From Vibrio comitans (GTDB lineage Bacteria; Pseudomonadota; Gammaproteobacteria; Enterobacterales; Vibrionaceae), in assembly GCA_024346835.1 (NCBI GenBank), contig AP024867.1, forward strand, positions 744,001 to 808,000: a stretch of 64,000 nucleotides of DNA. The letters run 5' to 3'. Within the stretch, counting starts at the first letter, position 1. The number at the start of each line of letters is the position of its first letter. The translations under genes and the position numbers were made by a program. Shown here piece after piece: positions 20,755 to 29,610 of the stretch. The notes beneath the pieces were generated by a model. The model saw nothing but the letters and a program-made list of their open reading frames with translations, was not told the origin of the DNA and did no database searches.

Positions 20755-21508
20755 GGCTATGACCATGTATAGCTTTACCTGTGGTGGGGTGAGTGAAGTA
20801 GATATCGCTGGCATGCAGCATTAAGCGTTGAGCAAATTCACCTGCTTCAAGACTGATTTCTTGCTCACAATTACTTTTTAGCTCTGCACTATTGTAAAGG
20901 TCACAACCCAAAATAGGGTGGCCGAATTCAAGGCTATGGATACGTAGCTGGTGGGTACGACCTGTAACGGGAGTGTATTGCACTAGGGTTCTCAAAGGAT
21001 TAGCCAAGCGATCTACGACTTGATAGCCACTCAGCGCGCTTTTGCCCGTATCGTGGCAAATCTTTACGCGAGGGAATAATGCTTTATCTTTAGCGATAGG
21101 GGCTGATATTTGGCCACTATCAGCTTCAACCCAGCCAGCTAACATAGCGAGGTATCGCTTTTGTACTGTACGTGCTTGAAACTGCTTATTTAGACTCTTC
21201 GATGCTGCGCTGTTAAGCCCTACTACCATAACTCCAGAAGTCCCCAAATCTAGCCGATGTGGCAGTTTGGCATCAGCAAAAGCAGGCGTGGCTTCTGCCA
21301 CCTCGGTTGCATCTTGACCGTTAACTAGACGATAGTGTACGGAATCCCAATTCAGAGGGTTTTTGCCTGATAAACTCAACAATCCGCTTGGCTTATTAAT
21401 CAATAAAATATCATCATCTTGATACAGTATCTCTAGCCTCGCCAGACACTTTGGCGCTACAAAGTTATCTATTATGTCACTGGTTGTAGCAGAGTCTGAT
21501 TGAGACAT
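20741..21508 (-). CDS. RluA-family pseudouridine synthase
   Basis: A 255-residue enzyme that isomerises uridine to pseudouridine in RNA. It has the RluA-type catalytic block PHRLDLGTSGVMV with the catalytic Asp, KPSGLLS upstream, and TGRTHQLRIH and GHPILGCDLY downstream. No S4 domain was seen at the N terminus. The exact RNA target cannot be read from the sequence. Convergent with the YcxB-like gene. Confidence 0.9.
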   Translation of the reverse strand: MSQSDSATTSDIIDNFVAPKCLARLEILYQDDDILLINKPSGLLSLSGKNPLNWDSVHYRLVNGQDATEVAEATPAFADAKLPHRLDLGTSGVMVVGLNSAASKSLNKQFQARTVQKRYLAMLAGWVEADSGQISAPIAKDKALFPRVKICHDTGKSALSGYQVVDRLANPLRTLVQYTPVTGRTHQLRIHSLEFGHPILGCDLYNSAELKSNCEQEISLEAGEFAQRLMLHASDIYFTHPTTGKAIHGHSPNPF

Positions 21509-21819
21509 TTAAAGCCCTGATGCGGTAGTAATCGGATGGTATAAGCCGAGGTAGTCTCAGCTTGCCTCTACTTTGTCGGTAAACCGAACCCATTGCAATA
21601 CAATCTGTCCTCCTAAACTTCTTAGTCTCGATAATTTTGAAATAGTAGCCTTTCTTTGCGATTAGATTGATTTTCAATGTCTGCTCTTTAGTTTTGCTTA
21701 GCGAGTCAATTATTCAATCACTTTGATATAAATAGGCATGTTTTAGAGAGTATATCGCCTAGGTTTAAAGCATTTTGATATATAAAGTATGGGCATATTA
21801 TCGCTAGAGGTATCCCCGC

Positions 21820-22518
21820 GTGAATAAGTCAGTCTTATCAATAGGAGTCAGCATGGTTTTTGCCGCGACATCATCTGCAAGCCCAATTAACCAAGAGCTA
21901 TATAAACTGGAAGATACGGTTAAGGATATGGAAGGGAACGTGTATCGCACTGTTAAGATCGGAGATCAGCTTTGGTTAGCCGAAAGCCTTAGAAGCACTA
22001 AATTTCAAGATGGCTCTGATGTGCGAACAGGGGTAATTCCAAAGGACGATCAAGCAAACTTATTGAAATACGGTCGATTGTACAACTGGCATGATGTTGC
22101 TGATGACCGAAATTTGTGCCCTGTGGGATGGCGTGTAGCGACTGATGCCGATTGGAAGCAGCTAGAACGAAATATCGGCATGTCTGAAGAAGAAGTGAAT
22201 CAAGAAGGCTGGCGCGGCGGCGAGCAGAGCCTAGGCCTGCAGCTAAAAGAAGCCCAAGCTGGGGGGCTATTCACAAAAATCGACCCTGCTGTAGTGAACA
22301 AGCATAACTTCTTTGCAAGACCTGCTGGCGTGAAATGGAACGGTTGGTATATCACCGAAGGTGCTTATAGCGAGTTCTGGACAGCAAACAGCGAATCAGA
22401 GAAAAAAGCGATTATCCGAACATTAGCTTACTCTTGGTGGAATGTGCACAAAGGGGAAATCCGAAGAGCTACTAGTACAAAGGATTACATGTTTTCGGTT
22501 CGGTGTGTGAAGATCTAG
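21820..22518 (+). CDS. Secreted FISUMP-domain protein
   Basis: A 232-residue exported protein starting at GTG with a signal peptide (MNKSVLSIGVSMVFAATSSA). The mature part is a Fibrobacter-succinogenes major paralogous domain: DMEGNVYRTVKIGDQLWLAE, then YGRLYNWHDV, then CPVGWRVATDADWKQLE, and a C-terminal SVRCVK. This C-type-lectin-like fold is common in Bacteroidetes and Fibrobacteres and sparse in Vibrio. Function unknown; a surface adhesin or binding role is often supposed. Confidence 0.85.
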   Translation: MNKSVLSIGVSMVFAATSSASPINQELYKLEDTVKDMEGNVYRTVKIGDQLWLAESLRSTKFQDGSDVRTGVIPKDDQANLLKYGRLYNWHDVADDRNLCPVGWRVATDADWKQLERNIGMSEEEVNQEGWRGGEQSLGLQLKEAQAGGLFTKIDPAVVNKHNFFARPAGVKWNGWYITEGAYSEFWTANSESEKKAIIRTLAYSWWNVHKGEIRRATSTKDYMFSVRCVKI

Positions 22519-22780
22519 CGCTGTGTAGCTGCTATTGAAATATCATTTTATAGCTAAGATTTTTCCCCGCACCACAGGTGATTCTCGAAGATTGACAAAA
22601 GGTTACTCAATAAATAATTACATTAAATCCCGCTTATATGCTTTAATGTCGCCCTTCCAATAGGTGGTGTTATTTATGGATGTCATCTATAGTTTTCAAC
22701 CAAGCTAGCTTGTGTTGGCAATGAGCTCGGGGGAGAGTGTTTTTACCCCAAGCAATGCAAAGATTTTTAGAGAATTACAT

Positions 22781-23011
22781 ATGTCTGATAGTAAAAAGTT
22801 CACGGTTCGCACTACTGAAAAACGTAATGGCTGGTGTGCCGAGATTGTTCGCCAAGTAACATCTCGTAGAACAACCGTGTCTAAGCGAGAAATGGGCTTC
22901 GAAACTGAAGAACTAGCGCAAGCGTGGGGCGAGAACGAGCTAAAAGGTTTCATTGAAAACCAAGTAGAGCGTAACAAACGTAAAGCGGCTGATCGTCGTT
23001 CAGAAGATTAA
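22781..23011 (+). CDS. Small DUF3622-like protein
   Basis: A 76-residue basic, soluble protein. I choose ATG 22781 because the sequence from MSDSKKFTVRTTEKRNGWCA onward matches my memory of the short Vibrio DUF3622 family and AGAGAAT precedes it. An in-frame ATG at 22712 would add 23 unconserved residues. Function unknown. It is followed by a good terminator and stands alone. Confidence 0.7.
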   Translation: MSDSKKFTVRTTEKRNGWCAEIVRQVTSRRTTVSKREMGFETEELAQAWGENELKGFIENQVERNKRKAADRRSED

Positions 23012-23040
23012 GCTCCGCTGTAGAACGCACCAACTGTCGA

Positions 23041-23070
23041 GTCAGCGAAACCTTCGCTGACTTTTCTTTT
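23041..23070 (+). terminator. Rho-independent terminator
   Basis: GTCAGCGAA (23041-23049) / TTCGCTGAC (23053-23061), followed by TTTTCTTTT. It ends the small DUF3622-like gene. Confidence 0.88.
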
Positions 23071-23248
23071 GCTCACGACATTGAATATTGCCTTTCACGA
23101 GCACCCAAAAACCTTTTCTACTTCGCATCTCCAACAAGTCCTACAGTTTCTAAATTAAGCCTTTTTGTGCGCTAAATGCTCGGAACTCTACGCAAAATAA
23201 AGCATACTGCCTGCATCATACCCAGATTACCTAATTGTTAGAGTAAGC

Positions 23249-24493
23249 ATGAATTCAATCGATCTCAGCAAACCTTTCACCCTTACCAACGGCCAAGTTA
23301 TCAAGAATCGCTTGTTTAAATCAGCGATGAGTGAGCAGCTTGGAGACAAGCAGCATAACCCGATATCCGGCATCGCCACCCTATATCAACGTTGGGCTCA
23401 AGGAGGGATTGGCTTATCTGTTACGGGTAATGTAATGGTGGATCGAAGTGCCCTTGGTGAACCAAATAATGTTGTTCTCGATGAGAAAAGTGACTTGTCG
23501 CAATTTGTTGAGTGGGCAAATGCTGGAAAGCAAAATGGCTCGCAGATATGGATGCAACTGAATCATCCAGGTAAACAAATTCCTAAGTTTCTTTGTGATA
23601 AGCCAGTTGCACCTTCTGCAATTTCACTGGGTCATGGCTTGGAGAAAGGCTTCAATACGCCACGCGCATTAACTGAAACAGAAATCCACGAAATTATTAA
23701 TAAGTTTGCCACTAGTGCCAAGCTTGCAAAGCATGGGGGATTCACTGGGGTACAGATCCATGGTGCTCATGGCTATCTTGTCAGCCAGTTTCTATCATCA
23801 CGCCACAATCAACGAGATGACAAATGGGGTGGTTCATTGGAAAACCGACTTCGATTTGTATTGGAAGTGTACCGAGCGATTCGTAAAGAGGTGGGTGATG
23901 ATTTTCCTGTAGGGATTAAGCTCAATAGTGCTGATTTTATGAAAGGCGGCTTTACCGAAGAAGAGTCGATGCAGGTTGTGCAAGCTATGAGTACAAACGG
24001 CATTGATCTCATCGAGATCTCCGGCGGTACTTATGAAAGCCCCTCTATGATGGGATCTAAGAGTAAAAGTGAGCCAGTGAAAGCCAGCACAATAAAGCGT
24101 GAAGCTTATTTCATGGATTATATGGTTAAGGCCAGAGAGTTGGTAAGCACACCGCTGGTGGTGACGGGTGGCTTTAGAACAGCTCCAGCGATGAACGAAG
24201 CATTAAATACATCAGCGACGGATTTTATTGGTATTGCACGAACTATGGCTGTGGATCCCGATTTCCCTAACAAGCTAATTGAAGACCCTAATTATGGAAT
24301 GCCTTTGACCGTCCCAACCACGGGCAAACCGGCGCTCGATAAAATGGCGATGGTTGGATTGGTATGGTATGAGCACCAAATGTGGCGTATTGCTGATGGT
24401 AAAAACACCGACCCTAAATTAAGTGCACTTGGTGTTGTAGTTAAAACCATCTTAAGTGCAGGGTGGCATACATTCAAAAAACGTAGAGCATAA
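23249..24493 (+). CDS. NADH:flavin oxidoreductase (Old Yellow Enzyme family)
   Basis: A 414-residue FMN-dependent ene-reductase-like protein. The TIM-barrel pattern is clear: LTNGQVIKNRLFKSAMSE at the N terminus, the substrate-binding block IHGAHGYLVSQFLS, then WGGSLENRLRF, the FMN block VVTGGFRTAPAM, and GIARTMAVDPDFPNKL. OYE enzymes reduce activated C=C bonds with NAD(P)H. The C-terminal 60 residues (KPALDKMAMVGLVWYEHQMW and onward) are a family extension without the Fe-S cluster domain of 2,4-dienoyl-CoA reductases. Single gene; substrate unknown. Confidence 0.9.
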   Translation: MNSIDLSKPFTLTNGQVIKNRLFKSAMSEQLGDKQHNPISGIATLYQRWAQGGIGLSVTGNVMVDRSALGEPNNVVLDEKSDLSQFVEWANAGKQNGSQIWMQLNHPGKQIPKFLCDKPVAPSAISLGHGLEKGFNTPRALTETEIHEIINKFATSAKLAKHGGFTGVQIHGAHGYLVSQFLSSRHNQRDDKWGGSLENRLRFVLEVYRAIRKEVGDDFPVGIKLNSADFMKGGFTEEESMQVVQAMSTNGIDLIEISGGTYESPSMMGSKSKSEPVKASTIKREAYFMDYMVKARELVSTPLVVTGGFRTAPAMNEALNTSATDFIGIARTMAVDPDFPNKLIEDPNYGMPLTVPTTGKPALDKMAMVGLVWYEHQMWRIADGKNTDPKLSALGVVVKTILSAGWHTFKKRRA

Positions 24494-24530
24494 CCCCAGA
24501 ATTTAGATAAGTAAGTGCGATGCCTTAAAT

Positions 24531-24555
24531 GACAGAGCCTGTGTTAGGCTCTGTC
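24531..24555. terminator. Terminator-like hairpin after OYE gene
   Basis: GACAGAGCCT (24531-24540) / AGGCTCTGTC (24546-24555), 10 perfect pairs with a GTGTT loop, but no T-run on the plus strand. Confidence 0.55.
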
Positions 24556-24899
24556 GATCAAAGATAGATGAACCGCTCAGGTACACTGTTTAGACAATAT
24601 ACTTCCATCCTTTGTAATAGTAACTAATCTGTCCCTCTCCAAGTGCTCTAATCTTTCTTGGTTAGGGTCATTGTGATATGCGAGAAATAATAGCCATGAA
24701 TAGCATGATATGCTCTTCAGTTATTATTGATATCATGAATAGGAATTTGTTATTCGCCCCAGTACACCATAAACTCATTCGTACTTGCTGAGACAATGAT
24801 TGCAATTCATTGAGAAGCATAACTTTTGAATCAACTGCTAATATTGAAAATATCTACAGTGGTTGCATTTTACTTAGAAAGAATTGAGGTATTGAATAG
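24556..24899. other. AT-rich intergenic region
   Basis: No coding frame is supported. It includes short inverted repeats (AATAATA near 24685 and TATTATT near 24720) and probably the promoter of the following gene. I see nothing more definite. Confidence 0.4.
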
Positions 24900-25943
24900 A
24901 TGAAAAAGTTTCTACTAGCACCAATTGCGGTAAGTATCTTAGGCATGTCAAATATTGCATCTGCGGAAGTAAATATTAGTCGAGACAATTATATTCAAGC
25001 TGAAACCTCTAAGTATTTTGCGGTAACTGAAGCAAAAGCGACAGATGGCGTGAATAGCTGGAGACACTTCCGTACTCCGCCATTGACTGAAGACCAGCCA
25101 ATCGTGCGTATGAACCGTGACACTATCTACTCTACAGCGGTCATTGATACGGAAAAAGGCGCGACACTGACACTACCTGACTTTGGTGATCGCTTTGTAA
25201 TGGTGCAGTTTACTGATGAAAACCACCAAACCTTTGACATGGTTTACACTAAGGGCGATGAAACGCTAGAAGTGCCAGATTCGACAAAGTTCATGTTCGT
25301 GGTTGTTCGCGCTTATCTTCCAAACATTAGTGATAAGCAAGAGATCGCAGAGCTAAATAAGCTACAAGACAAGCTAGTTATCAAAGCGGGCTCAAAAGAT
25401 GACTACCCAATTTTCGGTGGCTACGACTTGCCAACTCTTGCAGCCAAACTTGAGCCAGTGAAGAAAGATATTTTGACAGAGATCGCTGTTGAAGGCGTAG
25501 CTGACTCAGAGAAGATGTTTGGTACGGGTGAATACACTACCGCAGAAAAACGCATCCAAGGTGCAGCTTACGGATGGGGCGGGGCGACGTTCAAAGATAA
25601 TATCTATCAATACTCGCCTAACTTTGAATCTACTCAGTGTCACTCAGTGACATTTGAAGATCCTAAAAACAGAGGCTTCTGGTCATTTACTGTGTATAAC
25701 GAAGACGGCTTCATGTTCAATGATGATGCGAGCGCTAACAGTGGTGTAGCACAACCAAATGCAGATGGTACTTACACAGTGTACTTTGGATGTGATGAAG
25801 AAAAATACGGTGCGAACAATATTCCTTTGGACGGCTTGAAGGAAGGCCAAAAATGGAACGTGCTAGTGCGTCACTATGCACCAACGACCGAGTTCCTGTA
25901 TAAGGGCATTGACCCGAGTAAAGGTATCGCTCCGGTAAAATAG
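24900..25943 (+). CDS. Exported DUF1254/DUF1214 protein
   Basis: A 347-residue protein with signal peptide MKKFLLAPIAVSILGMSNIA, cut after SA. The N-terminal half (DUF1254; RMNRDTIYSTAVIDTEKGAT, then RFVMVQFTDENH) and the C-terminal half (DUF1214; FWSFTVYNEDGFMF, then WNVLVRHYAPTTEFL) are as in the family. These periplasmic beta-sandwich proteins are common in Gram-negative bacteria and lack an agreed function. Single gene, ended by a good terminator. Confidence 0.88.
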   Translation: MKKFLLAPIAVSILGMSNIASAEVNISRDNYIQAETSKYFAVTEAKATDGVNSWRHFRTPPLTEDQPIVRMNRDTIYSTAVIDTEKGATLTLPDFGDRFVMVQFTDENHQTFDMVYTKGDETLEVPDSTKFMFVVVRAYLPNISDKQEIAELNKLQDKLVIKAGSKDDYPIFGGYDLPTLAAKLEPVKKDILTEIAVEGVADSEKMFGTGEYTTAEKRIQGAAYGWGGATFKDNIYQYSPNFESTQCHSVTFEDPKNRGFWSFTVYNEDGFMFNDDASANSGVAQPNADGTYTVYFGCDEEKYGANNIPLDGLKEGQKWNVLVRHYAPTTEFLYKGIDPSKGIAPVK

Positions 25944-25970
25944 CCACAACTATCTAAATTTGCTGATGAG

Positions 25971-25996
25971 AAGGCCTGATTATTCAGGCCTTTTTT
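25971..25996 (+). terminator. Rho-independent terminator
   Basis: AAGGCCTGA (25971-25979) / TCAGGCCTT (25984-25992) with a TTAT loop, running into six T. It ends the DUF1254 gene. Confidence 0.92.
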
Positions 25997-26488
25997 GATG
26001 CTAGCATTTACTGTCCTCACTTTACTGTCTAGCGACATGATATAGGAACCTGGCCAAGCGGTTCGTCATACTAGCCTATCGATTAAGTCATCAACTCAAA
26101 GAAATAAAATATTACAATTAACTCAAATTTGAGGGGTTTTATTATTGTTTTAACTATGCATCACCTCACTGAACATTCACTTCTATGAAAGCGATCTAGG
26201 CTTATCTACCAATGGGTTTACCTAGATAAATCAAATTAAAACAATAATTTACTGTGGTTTCCTTGTTGTTCTCTACGGTTGGCACAGAATACAGTTAACG
26301 CGATGTCCTGTCTTTTTCAAGCATATTTCGATTTGTGTTTAATTGTATTATTAAATTATTTGAAGGTGTCCACAAATTGGTAAACAAAGTTGGTTTGAGT
26401 CGGCATTACTAGGCCAAAGAGACTTTCTAGATATGATGCAAGTTGCTAACCTGCTGCTCAACCGAAACACCCTTTTAAAGAGACACTT
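25997..26488. other. Long leader region before PL6 alginate lyase gene
   Basis: No gene is supported. It contains a 12-bp palindrome CTCAAATTTGAG (26122-26133), the nested inverted repeats at 26141-26248, and an AT-rich stretch (26330-26375) that could hold the promoter. Confidence 0.45.
26141..26248. repeat. Nested inverted repeats
   Basis: Perfect 13-bp arms ATTATTGTTTTAA (26141-26153) and TTAAAACAATAAT (26236-26248) enclose a second stem ATCTAGG (26194-26200) / CCTAGAT (26221-26227). It may be a small non-autonomous element, a folded leader, or a pair of regulator sites. Confidence 0.45.
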
Positions 26489-28057
26489 ATGAAAAAGTCA
26501 CCACTTCTATTAATTGCCGGTTCATTACTGTTAGCTGGTTGTTCTTCTAATCAAGGAAGCACAGAGCTAGTTACTCAACCAACATTTATCATGGTAGACC
26601 AAGGCGTTGCTATCGCTTCAATGCAAGAGGTTTTAGAGCTACGAGAAAGCATTATTAATGCTCAAGATGGCGATACCATCAGCATTAAGCCGGGTCGTTA
26701 TGCAGACCTAGGTAGTGTTACTCTGACTGCAAATAACGTAACTATCAAAGCTGAAAAACCTGGCTCTGTAATCTTTAATGGTTCGACTCAGTTTGTGATC
26801 AAGGGTAATGACAACCTGATTGAAAGCTTGGTATTCACCGATGGTGGCGCGACATTAAGCAAAGAAAGTCATGATGCTAACATCATGGGTGTTTTTGGGA
26901 TCTTCGGCAAAAACAACACTCTAAACAACTCTGTGATTTACAAATTCAATGACTACGAATACGTTGCAGATGAAAAAGGCAAGTACCCTAACATCCGTTG
27001 GGTAACTGTTGGTGGCGAGAACAATAAAATCACCAACAATACGTTTGAAGGTAAGTACAAGCGTGGCGCTATGCTTGTAGTTGCGACTTCTGACAAGCTA
27101 GAGAAAACATTGATTGAAGGTAATATCTTCAAAGACTTAACTGCTTTGGATATCGAGTTGATCGAAAATTCTGACCCTAAAATGGTGAGAACAAACCGTA
27201 ACGACCGACAAGCAATCCGAGTTGGCGATAGCCACAACTCACTATTTGACTCTCAAAGTGTTGTAAGAAATAACTACTTCGACAACATCAGTGGCTACGT
27301 TGGTAAAAACGGCTCTGGTGAAATTGAACTGATTTCAGTTAAGGCAAGTGGCATCACATTTGATGGAAATACTATCAAGAATAGTACTTCAATGATTTCT
27401 TTAAGACACGGCCACAACAACGTTGTCACCAACAACGTTATCTTGCCGGGTGACACGGCGAACTCTGGCGGCATCAGAATCTACGATGAGAACCATCTAA
27501 TTGAGAATAACTACATTGAGGGTACTCTAGGTAAAGGCACCTACCGAGGCGCACTTGTTCTAAACACAGGTATTATCGATGTTGCTAATGGCGAAGTGCT
27601 AACTAAGGACTCTACTGAAGGTAAGACACTACAAAAGCAGTGGACGCCTAAAGACGTGATTGTTAAGAACAATACCCTAGTCAATAACACGCAAGGCATC
27701 TTTGCGAGCAACGCAATTCACCGAGTGAGCTTAACTGATGATGCTCGTGTAGAAACTATCTTCCCAGCAGTTGATACGGTATTTGAAAACAACCTATCGA
27801 TTGCAGCAAATGAAGGTACAAACGCATTCAGACAGTTTGACGGTGAAAAATTCCAAATGGTTGGATCTGAATATGTTAACAACATCTTCTACGGTCAAAT
27901 CCAAGGACTTGAGCCAATGCCAGAAGGGATCTCAACTGAAAAGCCAGCAATGGAAAGAGATGAGCAAGGCCTAATCAAAGCGGTGGGTACTGTGGGTGCA
28001 TCTAACCTAACAGTATTAACTGAAGACATGGTTGGTTCTAGCATCGTATTCAAATAA
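26489..28057 (+). CDS. Lipoprotein alginate lyase, polysaccharide lyase family 6
   Basis: A 522-residue protein with a lipoprotein signal (LLAGC, C18, followed by Ser-Ser, which predicts outer-membrane sorting). The mature part is a right-handed parallel beta-helix, with the Asn-rich repeating turns of PL6/chondroitinase-B-like enzymes: GKNNTLNNSVIYKFNDYEY, VGGENNKITNNTFEG, ISLRHGHNNVVTNNV, IRIYDENHLIENNYIEG. PL6 lyases cut alginate by beta-elimination, often with preference for mannuronate-containing blocks and calcium. The two halves beyond residue 340 continue the helix. It stands alone; the partner PL7 lyase is at 11163-12158. Confidence 0.93.
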   Translation: MKKSPLLLIAGSLLLAGCSSNQGSTELVTQPTFIMVDQGVAIASMQEVLELRESIINAQDGDTISIKPGRYADLGSVTLTANNVTIKAEKPGSVIFNGSTQFVIKGNDNLIESLVFTDGGATLSKESHDANIMGVFGIFGKNNTLNNSVIYKFNDYEYVADEKGKYPNIRWVTVGGENNKITNNTFEGKYKRGAMLVVATSDKLEKTLIEGNIFKDLTALDIELIENSDPKMVRTNRNDRQAIRVGDSHNSLFDSQSVVRNNYFDNISGYVGKNGSGEIELISVKASGITFDGNTIKNSTSMISLRHGHNNVVTNNVILPGDTANSGGIRIYDENHLIENNYIEGTLGKGTYRGALVLNTGIIDVANGEVLTKDSTEGKTLQKQWTPKDVIVKNNTLVNNTQGIFASNAIHRVSLTDDARVETIFPAVDTVFENNLSIAANEGTNAFRQFDGEKFQMVGSEYVNNIFYGQIQGLEPMPEGISTEKPAMERDEQGLIKAVGTVGASNLTVLTEDMVGSSIVFK

Positions 28058-28081
28058 TAGCGTTATATAGCTATTAATTTT

Positions 28082-28124
28082 AAGACGGGTTATTCACTTT
28101 AAAGTGAATAACCCGTCTTCATTT
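28082..28124 (+). terminator. Terminator after PL6 gene, perfect long palindrome
   Basis: AAGACGGGTTATTCACTTT (28082-28100) is followed directly by its exact reverse complement (28101-28119), then CATTTTTC. In RNA the inner bases form the loop. Confidence 0.88.
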
Positions 28125-28232
28125 TTCACTGTATAAATCTAGATATAGCAATAAAATGTCTCGGCTTTAACTACACTGATAGCAATCAAGTTGAGGCAAA
28201 AATCTACAAAGACTTTTGCTGAGTGAAGATAC

Positions 28233-28275
28233 AAAAAAGGGTAATGGCGCATTGAGTATGCCATTACCCTTTTTA
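28233..28275 (-). terminator. Terminator of the nucleoside operon
   Basis: GGGTAATGGC (28239-28248) and GCCATTACCC (28260-28269) pair perfectly, flanked by A-run and T-run, so it works in both directions. It lies 25 bases after the transporter stop. Confidence 0.88.
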
Positions 28276-28299
28276 TTGTTTATTTAAGGAAGTCTTACT

Positions 28300-29568
28300 T
28301 TAGGTAAGGCTGATGAAAATACCGGCGATTGTCGCTCCCATTAGGTTTGACATGATACCCGCTAGCAGAGCTTTGGCGCCTAGAGAAGCAATTTGCTCGC
28401 GACGTTCTGGGATCATGCCCCCAATACCGCCGATTGCGATCGCTACCGTACCAATATTGGCAAAGCCACACAGTGCAAACGATATGATTACCTGAGTTTT
28501 CTCAGTCATTGGCAGGCCCGTGGCTGCAACAATAGCATCACCAGACAGGTATGGAGCTAGATTGATGTACGCGAAGAACTCGTTTACCACAATCTTTTGT
28601 CCAATGAATGAGCCAGCAAGCATAGCTTCGTCCCATGAAACACCCATAAGCCATGCAATTGGCGCAAAGATGTAACCAAGGATAAGCTCAAGGCTAAGGT
28701 TTTCGAAACCAAACCAACCGCCAACACCACCTAGCATGCCATTTAACATGGCAACCAAGCTGACAAAAGTGAGTAGCATTGCGCCAACAGCGAATGCGAG
28801 GTAAAGGCCACTTAGTGTACCTTGGGTCGCAGCATCGATGATATTTGAGGCTTTGGTTTCTTCGCTTTCTTTTAAATCTTCATCGCTGAATGTTTCTGTC
28901 TCTGGGATAAGAAGCTTAGCGAAAAGTAATCCACCCGGCGCAGCCATAAATGAAGCGGCTAGAAGGTATTCCATCTTAACCCCAAGCTGTGCATAGCTCA
29001 CTAGCATAGTGCCGGCAATTGAAGCCAAGCCACCACACATTACAGCGAACAGCTCAGAGCGAGTCATTTTTGGCATATAAGGCTTGATAAGAAGAGGAGC
29101 TTCAGTCACGCCAAGGAAGATGTTAGCACTTGCCGACATTGATTCTGCTTTACTGGTTCTAAGCAGTTTCTGCAAGAAGCCACCCACCCACTTAACCACA
29201 AACTGCATAATGCCCAAGTGGTAAAGAATGGACGAAAGCGCCGCGAAGAAAACGATGACCGGTAGAATCTTGAATGCGACGACAAAACCACCGCCACCGA
29301 ATAGCTCATACATCTTGTCACTAACAAGACCACCGAACAGGAAGCTGATCCCTTCATTGCTATAACCAATAACGGCTGAAAAGCCATTGGCTAGAGATAG
29401 GATGATTGCCTGACCAAACGATGAATAAAGAACAATTCCACCCAGAATAAATTGGATTAGAAATGCGTAACCAACAGTACGGAAATTAATGGCTTTGCGA
29501 TTTTCTGATACTAAGTAAGCAATAAATAGCAGCGCAAAAATGCCGATAAAACTAATAAAAATGTGCAT
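28300..29568 (-). CDS. Concentrative nucleoside transporter (NupC/CNT family)
   Basis: A 422-residue inner-membrane protein with about ten hydrophobic segments. Family blocks are present: SANIFLGVTEAPLLIKPYM, MCGGLASIAGTMLVSYAQLG, FVAFKILPVIVFFAALSS-type segment, and ALCGFANIGTVAIAIGGIG. CNT proteins import nucleosides with sodium or protons. Located 42 bases after the nucleosidase/phosphorylase gene, same strand, so uptake and cleavage are encoded together. Confidence 0.95.
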   Translation of the reverse strand: MHIFISFIGIFALLFIAYLVSENRKAINFRTVGYAFLIQFILGGIVLYSSFGQAIILSLANGFSAVIGYSNEGISFLFGGLVSDKMYELFGGGGFVVAFKILPVIVFFAALSSILYHLGIMQFVVKWVGGFLQKLLRTSKAESMSASANIFLGVTEAPLLIKPYMPKMTRSELFAVMCGGLASIAGTMLVSYAQLGVKMEYLLAASFMAAPGGLLFAKLLIPETETFSDEDLKESEETKASNIIDAATQGTLSGLYLAFAVGAMLLTFVSLVAMLNGMLGGVGGWFGFENLSLELILGYIFAPIAWLMGVSWDEAMLAGSFIGQKIVVNEFFAYINLAPYLSGDAIVAATGLPMTEKTQVIISFALCGFANIGTVAIAIGGIGGMIPERREQIASLGAKALLAGIMSNLMGATIAGIFISLT

Positions 29569-29610
29569 CTTGTGTTCCGAAAGAATCTTTAAAGGAGAAT
29601 GTATATTCGA

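Noticed and set aside
21477..21677. A 66-codon minus-strand frame before the pseudouridine synthase
   Set aside because: It overlaps the certain gene start and has no recognisable protein features.
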